Positions 17,726 to 28,210 of a stretch of DNA of 64,000 nucleotides are shown here, piece after piece. Position 1 is the first letter of the stretch. Each line of letters opens with the position of its first letter. The stretch comes from Cereibacter_A azotoformans (GTDB taxonomy: Bacteria > Pseudomonadota > Alphaproteobacteria > Rhodobacterales > Rhodobacteraceae): NCBI RefSeq assembly GCF_003050905.1, contig NZ_QAOT01000001.1. One strand, given 5' to 3'. The notes beneath the pieces are model-generated. The model worked only from the letters and a program-made list of their open reading frames with translations, ran no database searches and had not been told where the DNA came from. The position numbers were made by a program, and so were the translations under genes.

Positions 17726-18697
17726 TCACTGTCCGCCCAGCTGCGTGGCGATGCCATAGACCGAAGGGCCGATCAGGATCAGCATCAGCGGCGGCACGGT
17801 GAGCAGCATTGTGCCGAGGGTCAGCTTGGTCGGCAAGGTGTTTGCCTTTTCCTCGGCCCTCATGACGCGTTTGTCGCGCATCTCGGAGGAATAGACGCGG
17901 AGCGCCTCGGCGATCGAGGTGCCGAAGGTGGCCGACTGGATCAGCGTCGTGACGAAGGAGGACACGTCGGGGATGCCCACCCGCTCGGCCATGTCCTTGA
18001 GAACGGCGACGCGCTCCTTGCCGGCCTTCACCTCGTGGGCCACCATCTCGAACTCTTCGGCGAGGGCCGGATAGCCTGACGCCGACTCGCGCGCGACCCG
18101 CAGGATCGACTGGTCGAGCGACTGGCCCGCCTCGACGCAGACGAGCATCATGTCGAGCGCATCGGGAAAGCCCGCGACGATCTGGTCGTGCCGCTCCTGC
18201 GCGCGGCGCTTGATCCAGTAGACGGGCAGGTAATAGCCGATCGCGCCGGGCAGAAGGGTGTAGATCACCATCTGCTGCATGGTCAGCGGTGCAGTGGCCG
18301 AGGCCAGCAGCGCATAAAGCACCCCAAGCACGAGAAAACCCACGCCGAGCGCGAACTGGGCGGCATGGAAGGCGCGCACCGCCCCCTTCGAGCGGTATCC
18401 CGCCCGCATCATCTTGAGGCGGGAGGCGGACAGCTCCTCGGCCGTCTTCGGCTCGAGCAGGTTGGCGAACCTGTCGAGCTTCTCGGTGCCCGACGAGCGC
18501 CGCAGCGCCTGGCTCACCGGCGCGGCCCCGACCGTCCGCTGCGCCTTGATCCGGTCGAAGGGCTCGTCGCGCTTCTTCAGCATGACCGGAAGCGTAAGGG
18601 CGATGAGCAGGATGCCCAGCATCCCCATCGCCATCAGCGGCCCGAGCGGGCCCAGGCTGTCGATCAGGTAGCCTTCGAGACGGTTGAGAAGGTCCAT
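17726..18697 (-). CDS. tadC: Tad inner-membrane platform protein TadC
   Basis: A 323-residue type II secretion F-domain protein. Two hydrophobic helices near residues 120-170, the T2SSF region with 'FPDALDMMLVCVEAGQSLDQSI' and a final hydrophobic segment match TadC. With TadB it forms the inner-membrane platform that couples the CpaF motor to pilin polymerisation. It lies four bases after tadB. Confidence 0.9.
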   Translation of the reverse strand: MDLLNRLEGYLIDSLGPLGPLMAMGMLGILLIALTLPVMLKKRDEPFDRIKAQRTVGAAPVSQALRRSSGTEKLDRFANLLEPKTAEELSASRLKMMRAGYRSKGAVRAFHAAQFALGVGFLVLGVLYALLASATAPLTMQQMVIYTLLPGAIGYYLPVYWIKRRAQERHDQIVAGFPDALDMMLVCVEAGQSLDQSILRVARESASGYPALAEEFEMVAHEVKAGKERVAVLKDMAERVGIPDVSSFVTTLIQSATFGTSIAEALRVYSSEMRDKRVMRAEEKANTLPTKLTLGTMLLTVPPLMLILIGPSVYGIATQLGGQ

Positions 18698-18701
18698 CGG
18701 C

Positions 18702-19670
18702 TCATACCTTGATGTTGACCATGATCTTCATGAAGATCACGTTGGCGACGAGAAACGCGCCGACCACCAGCGCCGCGGGGATGAAGAGCGGCGTCTCCTT
18801 CACGCCGTCGTAGTAGTCCGGCTTGAGAACCGAGATCATCACCAGCGCCACGATGGGGAAGGCCGAGAGGAAGGTGCCCGACCATTTCGCCTCGGCCGTG
18901 ATGGCCTTGACCCTGCGGAAGAGCTTGAAGCGCGAGCGGATCACCTTGGCCAGACCCTCGAGGATCTCGGCCAGGTTGCCGCCCGACTGCTGCTGGATGT
19001 TCACCGCGACCGCCAGAAAGCGCAGGTCCTGGCTGTCCATCCGTTCGGCAAAGGCCCGGATGCATTCGGCCACGTCGCGGCCATAGGCGGCCTCGTCGGC
19101 GATGACGCCGAATTCGGTGCCGAGGGGGTCCGGCACCTCCTTGGCGACGATCTGGATGGCGGATGAGAAGGGGTGACCCACGCGCAGCGACCGGACCATC
19201 AGCTCGACCGCGTCGGGCAGTTGCTCCTCGATCAGCGCCATGCGCTTCTTGGCCTTGTTGTTCACCCAGACATAGACCGCGCCCACGCCCATGAAGATCG
19301 CGACCGCCACCCGCACGGCCGGCGAGGCGGCCGTCCCGATGGTCAGGCCCATGTAGGCCACGGCCGACAGCAGCGCCATGATCGCCACCAGCGCCTTGGG
19401 CGAGAAGGCGATGTTGGCCTTCTGCGCCTTTGAGGCCAGCACCGCATAGAGCGGGATGCCGCGGGCGTTCATGTGCTGGCTCATCTCCTTGCGGAGCTGT
19501 TCCAGCACCTGCTCGCGGTTCTGGTTCTTTTCCAGCAGCGCGAGCCGCCGGCTGACCCGTGAGTTGAGGCTGATCGACTTGCCGAAGACGGTGAGGTAGA
19601 TCCCCTCGACCAGCAGCAGCACCGCGACGAAGATCAGGATGTAGATGATGGGTGCCGCGCTCAGTTGCAT
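18702..19670 (-). CDS. tadB: Tad inner-membrane platform protein TadB
   Basis: A 322-residue T2SSF protein. An N-terminal membrane helix is followed by a cytoplasmic region, two central helices ('ALVAIMALLSAVAYMGLTIG'), the conserved 'LPDAVELMVRSLRVGHPFSSAI' and 'INVQQQSGGNLAEILEGLAKVI'-like segment ('VNIQQQSGGNLAEIL'), and C-terminal helices. It is paralogous to tadC downstream and begins seven bases after the cpaF stop. Confidence 0.9.
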   Translation of the reverse strand: MQLSAAPIIYILIFVAVLLLVEGIYLTVFGKSISLNSRVSRRLALLEKNQNREQVLEQLRKEMSQHMNARGIPLYAVLASKAQKANIAFSPKALVAIMALLSAVAYMGLTIGTAASPAVRVAVAIFMGVGAVYVWVNNKAKKRMALIEEQLPDAVELMVRSLRVGHPFSSAIQIVAKEVPDPLGTEFGVIADEAAYGRDVAECIRAFAERMDSQDLRFLAVAVNIQQQSGGNLAEILEGLAKVIRSRFKLFRRVKAITAEAKWSGTFLSAFPIVALVMISVLKPDYYDGVKETPLFIPAALVVGAFLVANVIFMKIMVNIKV

Positions 19671-19677
19671 GGGGCCC

Positions 19678-21132
<1,455 letters not shown>

Positions 21133-21152
21133 TCAGGGCACCTTCCGGTTCA

Positions 21153-22424
21153 TCAGGCCTTGGCGGCCTCGGCGGTTCGGCTGTGGTCGTGGAGGGACCT
21201 GGCCAGTTTCTGCAGTTCGCGCCGGAGCGGGTTCTTTCCGGCCGATTCCGAGAGGGGAAGGCCGTGATCATTCGCCTGCGTCACCGCGGCACCACCGTCG
21301 GGCAACTGAAGCTCGATCGTGATGTCGAGGCTCTCGGCCATGCGCTTGACCCGGCTCTTGGCCGAAAGATCGGTGAAGCGCGGCGCGCGGTTGAGGACGA
21401 AGCGGAGCTTCTCGTGCGGCAGGCTTTCGGCCTTGAGGGCGCGGACCAGACGCAGCACGTTCTGCGCCGACCGCAGGTCAAGCTCCATCATCGCGAAATA
21501 GGCGTGGGAACGGGCAAGAACCGCCTCGGTCCAGGAGGTGACGGTGGTGGGCATGTCCACCACCACGAAGTCGAAATTGGCATGAGCCATGTCGAGCAGC
21601 CGGCCGATGTCCTCGGCCGTCACGATGTCGAGGGGCAGCATGTCCGGGGGCGCCGTGAAGACATGCAGCTTCTCGTTGAAGGTGATCATCGCCTGCAGGA
21701 AGCTGTCGCTGTCGGCGGATTCCGTGTCCGACAGGATGTCGAACACCGATTCGCGCCGCGGCAGGTCGAGGTAGGTCGAGATTGCGCCGAACTGGAAGTC
21801 GAGGTCGATCAGGCAGACCCGCGGCGCGTCGGTCCGGGTGACGGTGGCCAGTTCCCACGCGAGGTTGCAGGCGAAGGTCGAGGCCCCCACACCCCCCGCC
21901 ATCCCATGCACCGGCAAGAGGATCGCGTCGCGGTCGCCGCGGGCCTTGAACGTCGGCGCATGGGGCGTGCCCGGGGCCGCCGGCACCGCGGCGGGCAGGT
22001 CCGACACGGGCGGCGGCGCCTTGCGGATCCGGTCGATCGCCTCATGCAGCGCCCCCTCGGGCAGGGGGTAGGGGACGAAGTCATCGGCCCCGAGTCGCAG
22101 CAGTTGGTGCAGCGCGATCGGGCTGACCTGATCGGCGATCAGGATGATCTTGATGCCCTTGTCCCTCGCCGTGCGGATGATGTCCGTCAGCCGCGCGAGG
22201 TCGCCCTCATCCTCGCCATTGACCGCCAGGGCCACGAATTCCAGCGTTCGCGATTCGGGCTGGCGGAGAAACAGCTCGGCATCCTCGAACGACAGGTCCC
22301 CCCAGCTCTCGCCCAGCTCGATCTCCATGTCATTGATCAGGATCTCGAAATTCTGGACATCCCGCGAGATCGTGCAGGCCACGATCGGCGCAGGATCCGG
22401 TTGAAGCGTCGCCACGCTGTTCAT
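21153..22424 (-). CDS. cpaE: Pilus localisation ATPase CpaE/TadZ
   Basis: About 423 residues: an atypical receiver-like N-terminus (about 15-140) and a MinD/ParA-type ATPase domain with deviant Walker A 'GMAGGVGASTFACNLAWEL' and 'VCLIDLDFQFG'. CpaE proteins place the Tad machinery at a cell site. The chosen ATG at 22424 ('MNSVATLQPDP') has GGAAGGA upstream; the frame extends a further 32 codons but without a credible start. Confidence 0.88.
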   Translation of the reverse strand: MNSVATLQPDPAPIVACTISRDVQNFEILINDMEIELGESWGDLSFEDAELFLRQPESRTLEFVALAVNGEDEGDLARLTDIIRTARDKGIKIILIADQVSPIALHQLLRLGADDFVPYPLPEGALHEAIDRIRKAPPPVSDLPAAVPAAPGTPHAPTFKARGDRDAILLPVHGMAGGVGASTFACNLAWELATVTRTDAPRVCLIDLDFQFGAISTYLDLPRRESVFDILSDTESADSDSFLQAMITFNEKLHVFTAPPDMLPLDIVTAEDIGRLLDMAHANFDFVVVDMPTTVTSWTEAVLARSHAYFAMMELDLRSAQNVLRLVRALKAESLPHEKLRFVLNRAPRFTDLSAKSRVKRMAESLDITIELQLPDGGAAVTQANDHGLPLSESAGKNPLRRELQKLARSLHDHSRTAEAAKA

Positions 22425-22643
22425 CCCAACACGTCCTTCCCCTGGCGGGCGCCGGAACGGGTGACCATCGTCAAACCGATTTCGGACCCGAGCGGCCCTG
22501 AACACCCAAAGCTGCGGCACGAGCCGACCTGCCGCACCGACTGTTTCCCGTTGCGCACATGGTGCTGCGCAATGGTGGCAGGAATTGGGCTAAAAAAACG
22601 TTATTGTTTGATCGGGAGGCGGGGCCCCACAGGACCCCGTCCG
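22425..22643. promoter_or_regulatory. Gap before cpaE, AT-rich patch
   Basis: No gene is seen in these 219 bases. A stretch rich in A and T around 22590-22615 stands out in otherwise GC-rich DNA and would suit an internal promoter for cpaE and the genes after it. No clear hexamers were assigned. Confidence 0.3.
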
Positions 22644-23282
22644 TCAGCCTCCGGGGGCGACCTGCGTGGCGATCACGCGGTTCGCAGGATGAACGCGCGT
22701 CGCGCCGCTTACATATTCCCGGAAGACAACCGCCATGTACTTGCCGTTGATCGACATCCCTCGGCCCGCGATGAACCCCGAGACCTCGGTGACGGTCCGG
22801 CGGTTGCGCTCTTCCGGTGTGGCGACGGGAATCACCGGTCTTGTTTCGCCATAGGAAACAAGCGCCTCCAATCGTGAGGGGCTGATGCCTTGCGAGGCGA
22901 AGAAGGCGACCACCGCCTTGGCGCGCCGCAGGCCCAGAGACTTGTTGTAGGCGGCAGATCCCACAAGGTCCGTGTGGCCATAGACGCGGAAGCGAACCTC
23001 GGGGAATTGCCGGATCCAGTTGGCCTGTTCGCGCAGGACGCGCTGGGCCTCCGGGGTCAGCCGGGCGCTGTCGAACGGGAAGGTGATGGTCGGCTCGACC
23101 TCGGACGCGAACCGCTGGCCGAGCGCCTGGGTCGCGTCGATCTCGCCCATCTGCAGGAGCGAGTTGTTCATCGTGGCGTTGCCGAAGGTGCCGTCGTTGA
23201 TCTCGGACGAGACCGGATGGTCACCGCAGGCCGCAAGAAGGGCAAGCGGTGCGGCGAGGAGGGAGCTGCGCAGCATCTTCAT
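22644..23282 (-). CDS. OmpA-family lipoprotein in the Tad operon (at the cpaD/rcpB position)
   Basis: A 212-residue predicted lipoprotein: signal 'LLAAPLALLAACGD' with lipobox LAAC. The C-terminal domain is OmpA-like, with the peptidoglycan-binding core 'VRFRVYGHTDLVGSAAYNKSLGLRRAKAV'. It lies between the secretin and cpaE, where other Tad loci have cpaD/rcpB. It may anchor the pilus channel to the cell wall; that role is inferred from position. It begins four bases after the secretin stop. Confidence 0.8.
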   Translation of the reverse strand: MKMLRSSLLAAPLALLAACGDHPVSSEINDGTFGNATMNNSLLQMGEIDATQALGQRFASEVEPTITFPFDSARLTPEAQRVLREQANWIRQFPEVRFRVYGHTDLVGSAAYNKSLGLRRAKAVVAFFASQGISPSRLEALVSYGETRPVIPVATPEERNRRTVTEVSGFIAGRGMSINGKYMAVVFREYVSGATRVHPANRVIATQVAPGG

Positions 23283-23285
23283 CGC

Positions 23286-24671
23286 TCACTCCATCACATA
23301 GCCGTAAGAGCCGCTGAAATCCTGCCGCGCGACCTCGCCCGCGGCCCCCCGTCCGGTGACGCGTCCGAAGAGGAACAGCTCCTTCTCGGACGGCAGCTTG
23401 ATCCGGTCGGTCGGCAGGGCCAGCGCCTCGCCGCGGGTGGGGGTCACCAGATGCGGGGTCACGATGATGACCAGCTCGCTCTGCGATCTCTGGTATTCGG
23501 CGCTGCGGAACAGCGCGCCGAGGATCGGGATGTCGCCCAGCCACGGCACCTGTCCGTTGAGATTGCGGAAATCGTCCTGCAGGAGGCCCGCGATGGCAAA
23601 GCTCTCGCCGTCGCGCATCTCGACCGTGGTCGAGGTCTCGCGCCGCTTGAAGGCGTTGATGGTGAAGCCCGCGCTTTCGAGCGACACGGTGTTGTCGATC
23701 GAGGAGACCGCGGCATTGATCATCAGGTTGATCTGGCTGCCGTCCACCACCACCGGGGTGAAGTTCAGCTCGACGCCGAAGGGCTTGTATTCGATGGCGA
23801 TCTTCTCGTCGCCGCTTGCGACCGGGATCGGATATTCGCCGCCGGCGAGGAACTTCGCCTCCTGTCCCGACAGCGCGGTGAGGTTCGGCTCGGCCAGCGT
23901 GCGCACGACACCCTTCGATTCGAGCGCCTCGAGCAGGACCGAAAACTCCAGCGCCCCCACCGAAAAGCCCAGCCCGAGCGCGCCCGTCGCCGCTGTGGTG
24001 ATCGGGGCGCCCGAGGGCGGGATGCCGTTCTGAAGCAGCGTTCCGGTGCCGCCGATGACCGAGCCCGATCCGTTGCGGGCATAGATCGACGAGCCGAGAC
24101 TTTTTGCCACGGACCGCTGCATCTCGGCAAACCGCACCTTCAGCATGACCTGCTGCGTGCCGCCCACGCTCATGAGGTTCGAGACCCGGTCCGGCGCGTA
24201 GCGATTGGCGAGATCGAGCGCCCGGTCGAGCCGCTCGGCGCTGCTGACGGTGCCCGAGAGCACGATCCCGTCGTTGGCCGTGCGCACCTCGATGTTCTCG
24301 CCGGGCAGGATCTGGCGAAGGCGTTCCTTGAACTCGGCCACGTCGGGCGTGACATGGACATCCACGTTCGAGATCAGCCGCCCGTCAGCCCCCAGAAGCG
24401 TGAGCGTCGTCCGCCCCGGCGCCTTGCCCAGCACATAGATCGAGGTTTCCGAGAGGGTGGAGATGTCGGCGATGCCCGGGTTGGCGATCGACAGTTCGGC
24501 AAAGGGGCGGTCGCTCTCCACCACGACGGCGCGGTTCATCGGCACATTGAGCGCCCCGGAGGCAGAGCCCTCCATCACCCGCAAGGTCTGGGCCGAGACG
24601 GCCATCGGTGCGGCGGAGGCCATGAACGCGAGCGCGGCCATCCCCATCCGAAGTATATGGTTCATGCTCAT
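23286..24671 (-). CDS. cpaC: Tad secretin CpaC/RcpA
   Basis: A 461-residue outer-membrane secretin. Signal peptide 'ALAFMASAAPMAVSAQ' near residues 10-27, then the BON/N-domain region ('LRVMEGSASGALNVPMNRAVVVE'), and the C-terminal type II/III secretin domain with 'LAEPNLTALSGQEAKFLAGG' and 'PWLGDIPILGALFRS'. It forms the pore through which Flp fibres exit. The start at 24671 ('MSMNHILRMG') is fixed by the signal peptide. It is the first gene of the minus-strand Tad arm. Confidence 0.92.
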   Translation of the reverse strand: MSMNHILRMGMAALAFMASAAPMAVSAQTLRVMEGSASGALNVPMNRAVVVESDRPFAELSIANPGIADISTLSETSIYVLGKAPGRTTLTLLGADGRLISNVDVHVTPDVAEFKERLRQILPGENIEVRTANDGIVLSGTVSSAERLDRALDLANRYAPDRVSNLMSVGGTQQVMLKVRFAEMQRSVAKSLGSSIYARNGSGSVIGGTGTLLQNGIPPSGAPITTAATGALGLGFSVGALEFSVLLEALESKGVVRTLAEPNLTALSGQEAKFLAGGEYPIPVASGDEKIAIEYKPFGVELNFTPVVVDGSQINLMINAAVSSIDNTVSLESAGFTINAFKRRETSTTVEMRDGESFAIAGLLQDDFRNLNGQVPWLGDIPILGALFRSAEYQRSQSELVIIVTPHLVTPTRGEALALPTDRIKLPSEKELFLFGRVTGRGAAGEVARQDFSGSYGYVME

Positions 24672-24863
24672 CTGGCCTGCCTTTCGGATGCCGCCTCCCC
24701 GCAGGTCTTGTCGCCCACGCAGGCCCGCACGATGACGCATAGCGCAAATCAATTCAATATTCATGGGTTTGCAGGTGAAGATGCATGTGGACAACCGGCA
24801 ACACAGAGCGCGGCCTGTTCGCTTCCTTGCACGAAACGGGCGGTCGCCCTCGCCGCACGGCGG

Positions 24864-25745
24864 TCAGAGTCCTGCGGACAGGACACGGAAGACACACGGG
24901 TCCGACACCAGCTCCGGCGGCGTCAGGCACAGGCCCTGGGCCACCTGCCATGCGGCAAGAACCTTCGGCACATAATCCCTCGTCTCGGCGTAGGGCGGCA
25001 CGCCGCCGTTCGCCCGCACGGCCCCCTCGCCGGCGTTGTAGGCGGCCAGCACCATCAGCGGATCGCCTCCGAACTCTCCCATCAGCCAGTCGAGATAGGC
25101 CACGCCGCCGCGGATGTTCTGCGCGGGGTCGAGCGAGTCGGTGACGCCGAAGCGCCTCGCGGTTGCGGGTATGAGCTGCATCAGCCCCTGCGCTCCGGCG
25201 GAGCTGACCGCATTGACGCGCCCGCCGCTCTCGATCCCGATCACGGCCAGCACCAGCGCCGGCGAAACGCGCGTGCCCAGCGTGGCCTTGAGGATGTCGA
25301 GCCCGTGTCGCTCGGCGATCTGCTGCATGTGCTGCATCCTCGGCGCGCGGACGGCGGCGCCTCCGGGCCCTTGCGAGAGGTTGGCCAGTGCGAGCGGAAA
25401 GCGCCCCTGCATCGCCGCCAGCGCGACCGGCACCCGGTCCCAGAACCAGCCGTAGGAGGCGCTGCCCGGCGTCGGGCCGGGGGTTATCCCCGCCGTCCCC
25501 GGCTGGAACGGCGCTTGTGGCGCCGGCGGCGGATCGGGCCTGCGCGGCTGGACCTTGGGAAGGGCGGCCAGCCTGCGCGCCTGTTCTGCGGGGTCGATCT
25601 GCACCGTGATCCTCCGCGAGGCTCCCTCGCCCGGAGGCTTCACGCGCCGGAAGGTGAAATCCCCGGCCGGACCGAGTTCGGCCCACGCCATGCCGGGCAC
25701 GGCCAGCGCCGCGGCGAGAAACAGCAAGCCTTTCCGGGTTCGCAT
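24864..25745 (-). CDS. Secreted lytic transglycosylase
   Basis: A 293-residue SLT-type murein hydrolase with a signal peptide (residues 1-22, 'LAVPGMAWAE'), a proline-rich linker (about 60-95), and a C-terminal goose-lysozyme-like domain: catalytic Glu in 'LAVIGIESGGRVNAVSS', then 'AGAQGLMQLIPATARRFG' and 'AAYNAGEGAV'. It probably opens the peptidoglycan locally for passage of the pilus; that job is inferred from lying between the two arms of the Tad locus. Confidence 0.88.
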   Translation of the reverse strand: MRTRKGLLFLAAALAVPGMAWAELGPAGDFTFRRVKPPGEGASRRITVQIDPAEQARRLAALPKVQPRRPDPPPAPQAPFQPGTAGITPGPTPGSASYGWFWDRVPVALAAMQGRFPLALANLSQGPGGAAVRAPRMQHMQQIAERHGLDILKATLGTRVSPALVLAVIGIESGGRVNAVSSAGAQGLMQLIPATARRFGVTDSLDPAQNIRGGVAYLDWLMGEFGGDPLMVLAAYNAGEGAVRANGGVPPYAETRDYVPKVLAAWQVAQGLCLTPPELVSDPCVFRVLSAGL

Positions 25746-26095
25746 TGCAGGACTGCCCGCTCGTTCTGTCTTTCGGCGATTCTAGGAGGAGGCGGTGTCG
25801 CGAGCCAGATTTCCCGCCGCCTTTCTGCCGGATTCGTCACAAATGGGACCGAAACCCCACAGTCCGTCCCCGCGCCCGGCCTTGCCGGGTTGGAATTATC
25901 TTTCGGATGCACGGGCTTGCATATGGATGGGGTTCGCTGACGTCCGTGCCGCAAAAAACCTGCGGGAGACCAAAGTGCCGCCACATTCGACAGGCTAATT
26001 GACCCCATGCCGAAGCGGAAACCTGACCGGACGAGACCGGGAAGAGCGCACCGAACCGGCGGCGACAGGATGAACCTCAAGCAAGGGTTGGAACC
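25746..26095. promoter_or_regulatory. 350-bp divergent gap before the pilin genes
   Basis: No gene is seen. The region separates the minus-strand transglycosylase from the plus-strand pilin and must hold both promoters. A TTGCAT at about 25918 followed by mixed sequence could be a -35, but no matching -10 is convincing. The pilin start is preceded by AAGGG at a normal distance. Confidence 0.4.
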
Positions 26096-26299
26096 ATGAA
26101 ACTGCTGAACATCTTCAAGAACTTCCGCAATGACGAAGACGGCGCCGTGACCGTCGACTGGGTCGTGCTGACCGCTGCCATCGTTGGCCTTGGGCTTCTC
26201 GTCGTGCAGGCAATTGGCCCGAAGATTATTGCAGCCGGCACCTCCATCGCAAACGATGTGCAGGCGGGGATCGACTACACAGGAGAAGAGGCAGAATAA
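26096..26299 (+). CDS. Flp-family type IVb pilin
   Basis: A 67-residue prepilin. The leader (residues 1-16, ending 'NDEDG') would be cut after Gly16 by the TadV/CpaA peptidase, giving a mature N-terminus 'AVTVDWVVLTAAIVGLGLLVV', the hydrophobic assembly helix. The usual Glu5-Tyr6 pair of Flp is Asp-Trp here, as in other Rhodobacterales pilins. Main candidate for the structural subunit of the pilus. Confidence 0.88.
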   Translation: MKLLNIFKNFRNDEDGAVTVDWVVLTAAIVGLGLLVVQAIGPKIIAAGTSIANDVQAGIDYTGEEAE

Positions 26300-26317
26300 G
26301 CTTCTTCTAAAGATCAA

Positions 26318-26340
26318 GGTCGGGGACGCCCCCGGCCTTT
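26318..26340 (+). terminator. Rho-independent-type hairpin after the first pilin
   Basis: GGTCGGGG pairs with CCCCGGCC around ACGC, followed by TTT. It lies 19 bp past the pilin stop and probably ends most transcripts there, so the major pilin would be made far more than the genes after it. Confidence 0.65.
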
Positions 26341-26433
26341 CCTGATTCTTGATGCTGACAACGCTAGGCGGAAAACAGCGCTTCAAGTCTTGGCTTGACT
26401 GCGCGAAAGCCAGGTTCGTAAGGAAGTGCGCTG

Positions 26434-26619
26434 ATGCTGCCGGCTTTGCGGTTCGTTTGGAGTAACGAAGAAGGGGCAGTCACAGTTGATTGGGTTGTGC
26501 TCACAGCGGCCATCTTGACTCTGACCCTGGTGCTAATTTCACTGCTATACCCTTCCCTGTTTCTAGATGCGGCTGACAAGATCAACAACGCAGTGCAGCA
26601 AGCGCTGGACTATAGTTGA
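26434..26619 (+). CDS. Second Flp-like pilin, atypical composition
   Basis: A 61-residue prepilin-like protein. Leader of 14 residues ending 'SNEEG', then 'AVTVDWVVLTAAILTLTLVL', nearly identical to the first pilin across the cleavage site but different beyond it. Codon use (many A- and T-ending codons) differs from the strongly G/C-ending neighbours. A good ribosome site (AAGGA) lies eight bases upstream. It could be a minor pilin or a duplicated copy with altered composition. Confidence 0.75.
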   Translation: MLPALRFVWSNEEGAVTVDWVVLTAAILTLTLVLISLLYPSLFLDAADKINNAVQQALDYS

Positions 26620-26670
26620 TTTTCGTTGAAGGCCCGGCGGGGCGCCCGAGACATCACGGAGATTAGACTG

Positions 26671-27495
26671 ATGCGCGGAATGTTTGCCCTCGTCCTGCTG
26701 ATGGGGCTAGGTCTGGCCGGTGCCGCAGTCTACATGGCGCAAGGCTATATCAGCCAGACCCAGGTCGCCCTCGAGAAGGAGCGCGAGGCGCGCAAGAGGC
26801 TTGGCCCGATGGTCGAGGTCTTCGTGACCAACAAGCCCCTGAACTACGGCGCCCCGCTCTCCAGAGAGGATGTCCAGAAGATCCTGTGGCCCGCCAACGC
26901 GCTGCCCGAGACGATCTTCAAGGACGAGACCGCCCTTTTCCCCGAGACCGGCAAGCCGCGCTATGTCCTCCGCCAGATGGAGAAGTTCGAGCCCGTGCTG
27001 GCGGTGAAGGTCACGGAGCCGGGTGTCGAGGCTGGTCTCCGGCTCGCAAGCGGCATGCGCGCCTTCGCCATCAAGGTGGATGTGGCTTCCGGCGTTTCGG
27101 GATTCCTGCAGCCGGGTGACCGCGTGGACGTCTACTGGACGGGTGCCGGTGCCAATGGCGAGACCACACGCCTGATCGAAAAGACGATCCCGATCGTTGC
27201 GGTGGATCAGACGGCGAACGCGGATCTCGCCACGTCGGCGATCATCGCCCGCACGGTGACCGTGGAGGTCTCGCCCCAGCAGGTCGCTCGCCTCGCTCAG
27301 GCACAGGCAACGGGTCGCCTCTCGCTGTCGCTGGTGGGACGTGACGATACGACCGAAGCGGATGCCGCTCCTGTCGATACCCGCATCCTGATCGGCGAGC
27401 CGGACAGGATCGTCGTGATCGAGGAAAAGCCCAGCTGCACCATCCGAACCCGCCGTGGAGCAGAGCTGATGGAAAGTATCCCCTGCACCAATTAG
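26671..27495 (+). CDS. cpaB: Flp pilus assembly protein CpaB/RcpC
   Basis: A 274-residue protein with one N-terminal membrane helix ('MFALVLLMGLGLAGAAVYM'), then a SAF-like domain (about 45-115) and the RcpC/CpaB domain ('GMRAFAIKVDVASGVSGFLQPGDRVDVY'), ending in a conserved-looking 'PCTN'. CpaB is thought to gate or stabilise the secretin. The ATG at 26671 has GGAG upstream; a TTG at 26626 is less likely. The first base of an insertion sequence lies two bases past its stop codon. Confidence 0.88.
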   Translation: MRGMFALVLLMGLGLAGAAVYMAQGYISQTQVALEKEREARKRLGPMVEVFVTNKPLNYGAPLSREDVQKILWPANALPETIFKDETALFPETGKPRYVLRQMEKFEPVLAVKVTEPGVEAGLRLASGMRAFAIKVDVASGVSGFLQPGDRVDVYWTGAGANGETTRLIEKTIPIVAVDQTANADLATSAIIARTVTVEVSPQQVARLAQAQATGRLSLSLVGRDDTTEADAAPVDTRILIGEPDRIVVIEEKPSCTIRTRRGAELMESIPCTN

Positions 27496-27524
27496 TTCAG
27501 CCTCAACAACGCGATCAGGCGGCC

Positions 27525-28180
27525 GCGAGGCTGTGCCGCTGAGTCTTGCCTGCCGGAGCACCGCCAGGATGAGGGTGATGACGGCGGCAAGAAGAGCCCT
27601 CAGATGGGCGAGGATCTTGCGGATGTTGTGGCCGCAGCCGCAGAGGACGGCGAAGAGCGCGTCACCTAGTGTCCCTTTTAGGAAGCAGCGTGCGAGTCGG
27701 ACGTCAGTCTCATGTGGCCGATCTCGGGTTCGATGCTGCTCCGTCGGCGGAGGGCCTTCGCCAGGGCCGGGGTCAGTCCGCGGCGGGTGCCGCTGATCGG
27801 CACCTGGGTGTGCTCGACCCCGTGGCCCTTGTACCCGCGGTCGACGACGGCGCGCTTCGGCGGGTGGCCGGTGAGGATCGCCACCTGCTTCAGCGCCTCG
27901 CCGAGGGTGTGGCCGTCGTAGGGATTGCCCGGCAGCGAGCGCGTACCCACCACGAACCCGCCCGTCAGCGTGGTGACCACGCTGACCTTGGTGCCGAACT
28001 CGTAGCGCACCTGAGCGTTCGGGCTTCGCAACGCTCCACTGGAGCGTTGCGCGGGCAAGCCCGACAGCCCTCACCCCTTCGAGATGCAGTCGACCTCCGG
28101 CTCGTGGAGCGCGTAGATCTTGCCGGGATCCTTCGGCCGCTGGTGCAGCAGCCGGGACACCAGTACGGCGTTGTTGCAGA
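27525..28180 (-). pseudogene. IS5-family transposase fragment, frameshifted and carrying a palindromic insert
   Basis: Matches the intact transposase at 29033-30379 from 'VLVSRLLHQ' to the end ('VRYEFGTKVS', 'NPYDGHTLGEAL', 'AVVDRGYKGHGVEHTQV', 'RRRSSIEPEIGHM'). Three faults are visible: the N-terminal half is missing; about 54 extra bases with a stop codon lie between 'CISKG' and 'VRYEFGTK' (palindrome at 28019-28064); and a frameshift follows 'EIGHM' near 27700. Not functional. Confidence 0.8.
28019..28064 (-). repeat. 46-nt two-stem palindromic insert, copy 1
   Basis: Outer arms TCGGGCTT/AAGCCCGA enclose an inner 11-bp stem (CGCAACGCTCC / GGAGCGTTGCG) with a 3-nt loop. A 5-nt bulge (GCCCG read on the minus strand) lies on the 5' side only. 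Comparison with the intact transposase shows the sequence is an insertion within the coding region. Copy 2 at 28775-28819 has the same layout with unrelated bases. Confidence 0.6.
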
Positions 28181-28210
28181 ACTCAGGCCTGGGGCGTGAC
28201 CGCCCCTTAC

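Larger units (their letters stand above)
27497..28210 (-). mobile_element. Truncated IS5-family element, right part only
   Basis: The terminal sequence TCAGCCTCAACAACGCGATC at 27497 matches the right end of the intact element at 28911-30397 in inverse orientation. Reading on the minus strand, the body encodes the C-terminal half of the same type of transposase. The left end is missing; similarity stops near 28180, where the IS3 remnant begins. It is clearly diverged from the intact copy, so it is an older, separate insertion rather than a recent duplicate. Confidence 0.75.
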
